Below are positions 32,701 to 44,700 of a stretch of 60,000 bases of DNA, piece by piece. The DNA is from Membranipora membranacea. Its lineage: Eukaryota; Bryozoa; Gymnolaemata; Cheilostomatida; Membraniporidae. Position 1 is the stretch's first letter; every line of letters starts with the position of its first letter. The translations under genes were made by a program, and so were the position numbers. The notes under the pieces are model-generated. The model was not told the DNA's origin and made no database searches. It was given only the letters and a program-made list of their open reading frames with translations. The DNA is taken from the NCBI GenBank assembly GCA_914767715.1, contig OU612069.1, forward strand, positions 17,979,387 through 18,039,386, in the 5' to 3' direction.

Positions 32701-35700
32701 ACTTGTTCTAAGAGCTTGTTGGTTTGCCATCAACACAGTGTTAGTGTTGTCAAGTAATACTGCAGAATTTTAGTCTCTTTGGCCACGGTTTTCGAGTCAG
32801 CAATGCTTCATGAATATCAAAGATAGTAAAATGGGGGTAGTCTTGTGGTTAAATTCGTAGTTGCACTATTATCTGATGGAATTATTGAGTCATCCTCATA
32901 AAAGTAATAAAAATAAGCATGACAGATTTGCAATCTGTTCAAGATAAGGTTGCCCGGTTTAGACCTTTTATTTTTGATCAGATGGATAACACTTGTATGA
33001 ACTTATGCGCCTCAATAAAAATGCTGTCGTAAATTATTCAAGATATTTTTGTTGCTTTATCACTCAGGAAATCAGCAATTAATCCCTAGAGTTTTAAACT
33101 AAAAGCTTTGATGCTAATTTCTCAAGCGAACACCATATGGCATCTTTTTCTTATGATGAATCACTGGCCTAGAAAAACGCAGGGATGAGTAATGTTTTGA
33201 AATGCTGCCAATGCTTTTGACGAGCAGCAATAGCTTGTCTTTGTGATGTGTCATCATCTTAGGCCCTTAATTGCTTTGCCAGGAAATCCAACTTAGCTAA
33301 TGGGTGTTCCATTATGCCAAAAACATAAACATTAGACGTGAGACAATCCAGTCATAAAAATGCACTGGTTCATCAATTGAGATATAAAGCTTTGACTATG
33401 TCCAGTTCAACCCATTAGGCAGCTCATAAAATGTGCTGCACTTGAAAGTTAGCAGCCCATCAATAGCCAGGAATATTGATTTCTCCAATTATGATATTAG
33501 TTTGCTCAAGAAGTAATATTATAATAATACAGTCAGCCATACAGAGGTCTTATACAGCAGCATAGAGACTGGTCAATATTATTTACATGTTTATGCTGCC
33601 GTAGTACTACTTTGCTGCCGTAGACAGCGTCTAGAATAATCTCATTCTGCTGCCTATATTATAAGTCTGAATCAAAATATTGGTATTGTGATGAAGGTGG
33701 TTGTGTTGTAAACTCGTTGTTGTTATTTGCGCTGACTGACTTGAAGGTGTTATCCAGGGAGATATTGCCGAAATTTTCTGTATGACTTCGTATGACTGTT
33801 TTTATTATTAGCCTGAATCAAAATATTGGTATTGTGGTGAAGGTGACTTTTTGGTGTTGTGTTGTAAACTCGTTGTTGTTATTTGCGCTGACTGACTTAG
33901 AAGGTGTTGTCCAGGGAGATATTGCCGAAATTTTGGTTGCTGTGTTTGGAAGTTGCTAACAGAGGAAGTAATTTGACGTCCTTGGGGATTTGAAATTTAT
34001 AATGCAATGTGAATCATGTGAAATTGGCCGAACTAATTAGGTTATTGGTTAAACTTCACACCACCATAGCTGTTCCACCTTCCATTCCAGTTGTAACTCG
34101 ATAGGATAACCTTCGATATTTTCACAATGCAAATTCAACCTGGAACCTCTCGGACAGTCAAGTCAGGCCCTGGTGGCAAAAATAAAAATATAAATAGTAT
34201 TCATATGTTTATGGTTGCAACAATATCCTGATCCTCTCTACCTGGGAATTCCAGAAAATTGCATTGTGGGATACATTATCATTAGTTCTGAGTCTGTGCC
34301 AGTCAGATGTACAATTTAGTCTCCCTATTGTGAAGTCACAAGGTCACAAGGCTAGCTTGTATTCAATAGCAGGGCAAAATTATCTTGAGTGATGGAGATA
34401 TTTGTGTAGTCTGGTCAACTAGCACTGTCTCTGAGGTTATGTCATCACCTCAAAACAAGATGACAAATTGACACTTTCAGAATTAATTTGACAGCCAGAA
34501 GGAAACGTTTTGGCATTCCTTGTTATGCCAATGTGTCACACCCAGTCCTATCATCATCACATTCTGAGGATAAATTGTGGCATGCTTTTGTCCACCCAGC
34601 TTTCCGGTGGTCCTGCTTAGCATGTTTGGCAAAGCATGAGCATAACTTGACTCATTGATGATTTTCATGCATAAAAACACATATTTTGGCAATTCATGAA
34701 TTAGTCCAAGGAAATGATGATGATGCGTCAAGGTTACTCTCTTCTGCATAGCAGCACTTGAAAGTGACAAATCGTTTTATTGATCAGAAATTGTTGTTAG
34801 ATTTAGCTCAATCCCTGGCAGGAACTCAGAGCTACAAAAATGATCGAACTTGCTTGCGTTTGTGGCTTGCTATACTACAATTTACTAAAACACATAAGCT
34901 CCAATATAAGAATTTTTTGTTTACTGAGGAATTTACACAACCGAAGATGCTATATACTCATGCAAACATCTATCATCTTTTGGAATTCCAGTTGATTTTT
35001 GACCTGGTATTCAGAATTTTGGCACAACAGGTGATTATAAGCTCACAGTTACACACTGCAAACATTTGTATAGCTGCAGGCAATGCATCCAACATTCCTT
35101 TATGAAACCAATGAACTAAACTCAGAGCTACAAAAATGATCAAACTTGCTTGCGTTTGTTTTTGTTTAGTTCATTGATGAAACCTTACACATGCTTTAAC
35201 TTTGAACCTTATTTCAACCTCTGTCATAGAGTAATTAGAGTGTAAATCACTGTTAATATTGCTACTGTAGTTCATTCAGTTATCCTGACACTGTTTGAAC
35301 AATGAACTATCTCTCTAGGCCTAGGTGCGGGGTAATTCGTTTGATTGAAATTATAATGGCCTACAATACTACCAAAGAAAAATGTGAACTAGGTTGGTTA
35401 AAAAAATCGGATGTCATATCACACGCCACATCCCGAAGCTAACATTCAGTATCCCAAACTTTCTAAACTAAACTGTATCCAAGGGATACTCCTCTATGGT
35501 AGTAATAAACTTGCTTTGCCGCTCTTCACAATTATGATCAAAGGAATTTTACTCTTTCGATCTTAGCAGTTTTATCCATAAGTGTAGGATGTAAATTTAA
35601 CAGTAGATGCTGGTCTGTTGCCTGTGCTGGCATCTTAAGCTGATGCTGCTATTTTTTGTGATTAATAATAGCCTTTTGCTGCCTTTGATGCTCCAGCTCT

Positions 35701-38700
35701 GCTAAGGTAGCTAATTATTTAATAATTTCATCTTGTGTAATTGGTTGCAAAACAAAATTCCTGATTTGTGATTGATTTACTAATTAGAAAATAAAGGGTT
35801 ATGATATATAATTTGATATATGTAGCCTCCTAGTCTACATTTTGTTCCTACCAAACAAATTCACTGAAAATAAGTCACAAATATGGCCATGCTAAGCCTC
35901 ATATGCCCACATGGTTTCTTCTTGCGGGTGAGTTTAAACTCACAGTCATTTTTTGTATTCGCTCCGCAACAGCAAATTGATACATTTCTTTGAAATATAC
36001 AGAAGAAGTTTTCATTGCTCTATCTATACTATGTTTAACATTGATTCCAGCAAAGAATTAATCCTTTGCTGAAATTGAACTAGTAAAATTTGCTCAGTTC
36101 TTACTTATTGGATTTCAACCAGGCACCATAAGCTCTATATATATGGCTGTAAATAAGTGTTCAGTGAGAGTAGCAGTGTCTGGGGTTATTATTGCTTCTG
36201 AAGGGGGGATTGTATAATATAAACAGATTAATATTCATAATTGACAGGTCTTTCCTGGTCAATATCAAGACGGATATACCTGTCTATAGGCCTACCTGCG
36301 CACTATATAATAAACCTGTCTATACTAGTGCACTATATACCTGTGTGCTGTCAATGCAATAACTGTGTATATTGTACTGATTAAATGTCACTACTTCTAG
36401 GGTTGTTCCTCTCATTTTATGATAACCTCACAGAGTAAGGATATATATCCTTACTCTGTGATAAACTATCACTGAGAACTCCAACTCTCACTTCCTAGGC
36501 AGCAGCTTCAAACTTTTGCAGCTTTACTGGCCTGTTCTAGGTAGACTAGACAGCAATACTTTGTTTGACCAGATGTTATGCTCATAGATAGAAGAGGTTT
36601 AGTTTGATCCACATTGTCCCAGACAGCCATCCCAGTCCATTTGAACATGAAAATGACACTATCCCAACAATGAAAATGAGTCTGGGACAGTATCTGGAAA
36701 GCTATAGCTGTTTCGCTGTTGAAGGCCTGTCTGTTTTTGCTGCATCAAGATGATTCAAATATTGACACCCAGTGATTGTTTAGGCTGAGCAGGTGATTGA
36801 CCATACTGTTATTGTTTATGCTGGTAGGGTTATTGAATGTATTAATTGCTGTTTTGATACGAGAGCGCTGCTCCCTTCCCACTGAGCGCTGCTGCCAAAA
36901 CAATCCGGATCGGTCAAGCACTTATTTGTAGCAATTCACCAAAGGCACCGACCCTTAGGGGCGTATATGTGTATAAAGGGATTTATCCCGCAAATTGACA
37001 GACTGTCTGGATGCATGAAAAGTTCTAATTCCCTCGTAAAGAAAGGTTTTTGAGCTGAGCAAGGGATTTTGGAAGCACTTTAATTTCAATGCTGTAGTGA
37101 GTCATTCTCTTTGTGATGGTTTTTAATACTTTTACTCTGTCAATTTTAATTATTTTAAATATTAGATATTTTAAATATTCTATCGAACACACTCTTCTTT
37201 CTGTTTGTAGTTCAGACACCTCTCACGAGACCACTAACTCATACTACGCCAGGATCGGCATCATCTAATAACCGGGGCTCTCTACCGACAACTCCAGCTT
37301 ATCTACCATATACACCAGGGCTACATACACCCACCCTCACTCCACACTCAGGTTCTGAGACTACCAAAGGTAGGTTATAGGTATATCCTCAATTTTTGGT
37401 CGGTTTCTGACTTGTCCAATTAAAAATCTCTGTGTTCAAGGCTGGTAGTCAAGCTGATAGCCAACAAAGCATTTACTGCAAAATAATATCTGGTTTGAAG
37501 ATTTAATATGACCATAATGCCGATTTGAAATTATTGTTAGCATCATGAACAGTGTGTTTATAGCAAGAGTTTATCAAAAATCACTCATTGATCAGTTCTT
37601 CTTACAGGCCTTGTTTCTCGCAAGTCCGAAATCAGACACCCCTAGGCTTAATAATAATTGTCATTATCATGTCTGCGGGTACCCATTCTAAAGTCATCAA
37701 CATTATGATGATTTGTTTATGATACATTTATGATCTCTTCTTCTCTCTTGAGCTCCAGGCCCCGAGATGTCCACCCCCTTTCATGGCGGGGATCTGCAGC
37801 ACGACCCCTTCTCATTCGATGAGGAGGAGATGGCTCGAGAGGCTGCACTAGTGATGGCAGCTCTTCAAGAAGCTCGTAAGTTGATTTGACCTGTATGCCT
37901 TGCTTGTCACTGCACTATCACTACTCCGTCACTACTCTATTACTGTCCTTTTGCTGCTCAGTCACTTTTCTGTCACCTCTCTTTCACTTTCATCCTCCTG
38001 GACGGTTTGTTTAGGTTAAAGGTGGACATAATTGTCCCCTTGTCAAAACAATATCCTCAGAGGTCAAGAATAAATTGTCATCATATCCACTACTCATAAT
38101 AAATAGACCATCAAATACCAAGCATGTGTATCAACATTTGAAATCAAAGGATACATCCATGTCATTTCTCAGTGGTGTCCGCCCTAAGGATATGTATCTC
38201 ATTTAAGACACACTGAGCAGGGCCTATTGCAAGGCTTCCCACTTGTTTCTAAGACATACCCAGTGTTGGATCATTAGATCTAACTTAGGCAGAGAAAATG
38301 AGCGTGGGAAACAGTGAAGCAGTAGCCCAACTTCACATAGTAAACTGAAGCCTTAGGTGATCAAAGATTTGTAATTACCTCCTGGTAATAAGCTTCTTCT
38401 CCTGTTGATGTATCAAAATCACTTCTGCTTCTGTATTGCTACATGTCTGTAGGGCATCCTGTAATTTAATATGATATCTTACTTCAAACAGCGAGAGTCA
38501 TTGGTGCCTACAGGTCGAATAATATGCGTTGAGATGAAAGTTGATTGTGAAAGAAGGCTGGTCACATTTGATCAATCGAGTGAAAACACCATGGCACTTA
38601 AAAAGTTCCTACATCAATCCAGTTAATTGGAGGAGTCACAATTATTGGTATCTCCTCCTTGAATCGTCAGATCTTGGGCCAGATTTAACACAGGCCATGC

Positions 38701-41700
38701 TGCTTTACACTGGACAGTTGTGTTTTCAAACTCATACCCTCTACCACAACAGAATCAGTCTAACATCATCACTTCAGCTATCCCTACTTGGACCCTGATG
38801 GACAGATTTTTCAAATAAAGTAACTCATGCTTCTTTAGTATCCACATGAGAGACCAAGTGTGGGATTTTCCTTCAGCGGGTCTACAGATTTGTTTCTGAT
38901 GTCGCATACCCCAGTGACTCTGGGACGTCTTTCAATTAGAAAAAGCAATGCTTTACTAAAGCAAGTTATCAGTATCACATGGCTCAAAATTATATATTAG
39001 AAAATAAATAGTTCGATAAATGACTGAGCGATTTGAAAGCGAGAGCCTATCAGGTACCGCTCACACACCGAGCGAGCGATCTGATTGCGATTTAAGCTGT
39101 CTAGTTGATGACCCCCTGGCTGGATTTGGACCCCGAAATGACTAATGATATTCCGCTACTCCCTGCGATCACATAATTATGTTCTGAAATGTTGGTGTTG
39201 TAGAAGCTGCTGATGGACTAGCTGATGATGACAGTACCTCTGACAGCTTGTTTCAAATACCAGATAATATCTCCATGTTTGACTCAACAAGAAATCAGCC
39301 TGCAGGTGAGTCTAGTATGACTTGGTGTCTATCCATATAAAACTTTTACTGACAGGGGCTTGTCATTATAAGCTTGGTTTCAACAGGGAGTTTGGGAATT
39401 CTTTCCTAAACTCCCTGGTCAAACCTTAGGACACATTTGAAATTTTAAAGTATTGGAGAGCAAGAAAATACTTTTTGAAAATTTCTGGGAGTTGTCTTAC
39501 CTTATTAGTAAGCAAGACAACTCCAGTTTTTAGTTTTGTATAGTTAATAATTCACAATTTTTTCTTATGGTACAAACCCAAACTCCCTGGCACAATGTAG
39601 TGTATCAAAGTTCCATTAGCTGGCTATTTCATTGTCTGTTGGTCAACCAGGGATGAAAATTTGACTTTGCTTTAAATTTGTCAATGATTTGTCTCTTGTT
39701 TTGCTTATTCTCAATTTCTCATTTATCTCTGTAGGGAATACAAGCATGGATGGAGCTTCGCCTGCTTTGAACTCAACACAAACCTTGTACCAGCCTCAAC
39801 AGCTTAACACAACACAAACATTTGGGTCTGACACATACGATAACATAACGCAACACGGGCTAAACAATACGCGTACATTAGAAACAGATTCACAACATGG
39901 TAACACAAAACATACTCTACACACTACAGACAGTACAATTGACAACCTCACTCAGGATTTAAACGCAACACAAACACTAGATGCAGATCAACGGTGCGTG
40001 TTGAACACCACTGCAACAATTGACAACAGTCCATTGAATAGCACACAGACTCTACAGCAACATGTTCTCAACGCAACAGCAACACTTGACACGAGCAGTC
40101 CGTTGAACAACACACAAACTATATCAACAAAAGAGAATTGCGGATTGAACACAACACAAACTTTGAATAGCAATTCTAGCAACATGAACACTACCCAAAC
40201 GTTAGATTCTGCAGGGACTGGAGACATTTTGAATGTAACTGAAACATTGGAATGTCATGAGCCGGCATCGTCTACACCACAACAAGGTCTGCAACAGTCA
40301 GGTAGGGTCTTATCCTCATGATAAAGACAACAATTTTTGAAACTTTTTTTTGTCTTTTTCTAATGTTGCTAATTAAATGTTACATCTATGAGTGAGCGTA
40401 TCTTTACCAACTATTACAATTTTTCACAGTTTAACCAATTTTGTCTGCATTCCGGCTTGCTTCTCTTCCACAGGTCATGACACAGGCTGTGGCGTGACAA
40501 GTAGAGGGAGAGCAACTCCGAGTGTAGGCAAGCGGAGCAGACTTGGTCTGAGTTTTACCCGACAGTGTTGTCTAGTCACCACTCAACTTGAAGAAAAAAG
40601 AGCCATTACCAGTATGATATGGGTTTTGTTGTGCGTCCTTATCAAATCACTACTGCCATCAAAAGTTTTTTATGATAATGCTAATCGACACCATATTTCA
40701 GGATGTGGCGCTGCTAGTGATTCAATGAAGATGTCTGTGGATGACTCATCTAGTAAAGCTGGCAGTAATCTAACTGTGTCTATGGAGAGTGTCAACGGTC
40801 CAGGTAAGTCATCAAGGTCACAAACCTGGGTATTGTGTTAGAAATGGTAAACCATGTAGGCCTATGGATTTTAAGATTTATAGGAATGGTAATGAGAGTC
40901 AGTGCGTGAGTACATAGCAGGATTGAACAAATTAGTCGTTTATAACCAAGGAGACACTATTTGATTGTTCATTTTAAGTTTAAGGTCTGAGGGGTCCAAT
41001 AATACCTTTTCATAGTCATCTGCTGTCTTTTTGAATGACCAAAATCAATAAAAATACTGTACATATGTATTTTTCAGAAGAAATTCCTGTTGATGCGGTA
41101 CCTAGCCAGGCAGATTTACATTCCACCTTTAATGCTGACGGTTCTTCGTCGGCCAATCAGCTGATAGCAAAAAATGATGCCAACAAATCAGGTGCAGACT
41201 CTTCCGCTGAAACAACCAATCAGATGCAAGTTGATGCTACCTCGGCTGTCCAATCAGCTCCTACACCACCTGCAGAACCATCCAATCAAATGCATGTTGA
41301 TGAGGCAGATTCAACAGAAAGCAATAAGAATGCACCTCAGGAAAAATCAAAGCCCAAGAAGACAGGCATGCAGGCGAAGGGTAGTATACCAGACAGGAGG
41401 AGAACTATGCCTGCTGCAGGTTCTAAACCTACTAGAATATCAAAGCCGAGAGAAAGCTTACTACCTCCGCCGAAAATTAGTGAGTTTATTTCATATACAA
41501 CCAGCAGTCTAAACACCCCTTAGTAACATCACATGTTAGTCTACTCCACAGCCAAGGAGTTAGCTGTTTTTACACTGACTAAGGACGAGGCTCACTCCAA
41601 ATATTTACAAGTAATCTTCAGTTGCACAAAACTATCATTGACTGAGCAATATGAGTAGTCTTTTGTCTCTGAAGTTGAACTTATTTTTCCTTTCAGAAGA

Positions 41701-44700
41701 GAAGGAGAAAACTCCTGAGAAAACTGAACAGCCTGCCAGGGTTATACAGAAGTCTAAACCTAAGAGTAAATGGGCAAATATATCTAAGCAAATCGAACAG
41801 AATGCAAAGAGCCCTAAACCAGCTCCTAAAGTTGTGCAATCCAAACTCTCTGCCTCAGGTTAGTAGATACTAGATTGGTAAATGCTGTCATAATTTCAAT
41901 CATCTCCCATCCTATCAAACAATAGTGTATATTCCTTGATTGTATGAAAATACGTGAACTGCAGACTTGAGCTTAACCCAAATGAGTCAATTCTGACACA
42001 GACCCATAGTTATGGAGAGTTTGAAATCGTCCTATCTATGAAATCCATATAGAAGCCGTATATATAAACAAATGCAAGTCAAATTCTTCCTAAAGCCAAT
42101 TAATAGTCAAGACCATTAGGAGTTGTCCTCACTGTAGAAAGGATAGGACAACTCTACAAAACATTGTGTTTTCAAACAACCAGGGTAGTAAGGGACTTCC
42201 TGACATGCCCTAGAGCCCCTGGATTTGATATGTTGAGCTATGACGTGACGTCCCAACATTTTATCAATTTGTCATCAGTACAATATAACACAGAAGAAGA
42301 AGAATTCAATTAGAGTATCTAAGTGTAGAATAGTTATCTGGATTTAGCAGATATAAGAGTTGCTTTACCATATCAGTTAGCCATACTAACATTTGACCTC
42401 AGTTAGCTGCGTAATCTGACCAGAGATTATCTCATTGCAATGCAGATAGTGACTTAGAAACTGAACTTACAATACCTGAGAGTTATAGTAGTAAGTATGG
42501 ATAGTATAGAAGTTTTGTGTCATCGCTGCTAAAGATCATACTAATAATAAGCTTGTATAACTGCAATTAGAGGGGAGAGGTTTACACCCGAGTGTGTTGG
42601 GTGCTGGAAAAATCCACCTTGAAAGCTCCCCTAGTTGGACTCAAACCCGCAACTCCTGCGGTACTAATCGCCTGGCAGTCAATAGCAAGCACGTTACCCA
42701 TTTAGCCGGTTAGCGATTGGTGCTGCAGGAGTTGTGGGGTCAAGTCCCACTAGGGTAGCTTTCAATTGTTTTGATTGTTCTAGCCCCCAGCACCCTCGGG
42801 TGTATTCCTCTCCCCTAAACATGTGTGTCAGAATTTATTCACACCTAGCGCTTTGCCGCACCACTCTTTTAAATCATGGATGTTGTGCTCTATAGAAGTG
42901 AATTTGATGTTAACTTTCATACCGTATGTACAGTGATCTTAGGTTTGTACTAGATCAAGTTTAATCCAATTGCCTGCATTGAAGTTGCCCCCTTCCACTG
43001 GTCACGCCGCAGGCCTGGGGCGTGACCAGTGGAAGGGGGCAACTTCAATGCAGGCAATTGGATTAAACTTGTACAGGGAGGTTTGTACCCATCTAGATAT
43101 GGAGGCTGGATTATTTTTATTTTGTCATTTGTGAAACTGTATAAACATGGTTGAATATTAGAGTCATATCTGAGTTATTGCAAATGAACAATTAGACACC
43201 ACAACAAGAAGATAAAACTGAGTTATTTACATGACTCCTCTGTACTCGGTTTTCAATGAATGAGGACGGTGCCAGTATTTTTTTGAAATTGAAAAAAAAA
43301 CTTCCCAAATTATGTGCTATCCATAAACATATAAATACATTATATTATATAAAATATGTGTTCATATTTTTACAGTGATATCACATTGTTATGTTTCGAA
43401 ATTCAATTCCATTAAATTCAATTGCATGAGCCCTTATCATGCTGTTATATTTCAAAATTTAATTTAATAAATCTAATTTTAAATATTAATTATCAAATAT
43501 TTGTTATTCTTGTTTCTCTATGTTACCAGTGCTGAGTAAGAAGCCGGCTCGTATAGAGCGTACAGTGAGTGTATCTAGTGATGTATCTCAGGCTAGTCAG
43601 GTCTCTACTCAGTCTAACACAGCTACCTCGAGTACAGCTGGCAGCGCTGCCGGCAGTAAGAAACCACTCAAGAGACAGAGTCTACTGCCTCCCAGTACGA
43701 GCTCGGCAAAACAAGGTAGGCAGGCTTATCTTTGTATGGTTCACATACTCCAAGTCTGCCCGGGTTGCTGTTTGTAGAATTCCATCAGACCTTATTAGGC
43801 CGCGTTGGTAAATCGAATGTCTGCTCAAGCAATTCCGGCAGAGTTTGATTGCTTAAGTTTCTTTTTTTACAAATTGCACGTTTTATTTAGATTATTAACA
43901 TCAGCAGCCTCCTCCTATCTTTCACTTCTATTTATGAAATTGGGTAGAAAGGATTTTCGATTTCGCAAATGAAGTTGCATTTCTAGCCACATTTTGCATA
44001 GGCTGCCACTATGACTCAATTTGTTACGTCGCTCGAAAACTAATTTGGTGCTGGGAGCCCCAATGCTGTCCCCTTTGCAACAGGCCCTTCTCCAATGATA
44101 ATGGGGAGAACTGAAATATTCTGGTATAATCAGGAGTTGTCTGTCAGTCCAGCGTTTCCAGACTATTTTATTTGTTGCAATGCTACTGATATTTTAAAGT
44201 TAAATTTTCCAAAATACTGTTATAGATATAAGCTCAACTGCTCTTTAAACAGTAATTATAATATTTGCCTCAGCCTAATGCTGCTTTGCTCGTTGCCATA
44301 GCTCATATTTTACTTCTTATTCCTAAGAGCTGAAAGTTCATCGCCATGTACCACTGGGTCGGATACGGCATTCTTTGATCAACCAACTGTTGTCTTGGCT
44401 TCTCCCAAATCTTGCCAAATAAAGGATGGAATACAATTATAATCCTTAAAATATCCAACATAGCTTAGATTCTTCAAAATTACAATCGTTGTGCAAGGCG
44501 ATTTGATAACAGTCCTCATCCTATTTGAGATCTTTGGTAAAACAGCTTTTGTTCTAAACTAGCGCTCAGTTGAATTGAACTAAGTTTTAGTGTTTGGCTG
44601 AACCAGCACATATTTGGTGTTATGTCACTTTAAATTGGCTTTGTCTTTGAATTGTGCTGGTTTATACTTTGCTAATGATGGATTAGAGAAATTGAAATGC

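Larger units (their letters stand above)
28461..37210. other. Intron 5 of CAP-Gly gene, crossing the right duplication boundary
   Basis: 8.7 kb without a recognisable exon. It contains the rest of the right duplication unit (to 32439), then unique sequence with a direct repeat at about 33655-33938, a 41-base direct repeat (34823-34863 and 35119-35159) and a 34-bp palindrome at 36428-36461. Short open frames here (for example 34758-35105) have no recognisable domain. Confidence 0.55.

Noticed and set aside
34758-35105. 115-residue plus-strand frame
   Set aside because: No recognisable domain, composition like intron DNA, and it overlaps a 41-base direct repeat.
39735-40301. LNxT repeats as N-glycosylated mucin-like segment
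   Set aside because: The exon belongs to a CAP-Gly/coiled-coil protein with no signal peptide, so glycosylation is not expected; the TQT core fits LC8 binding better.
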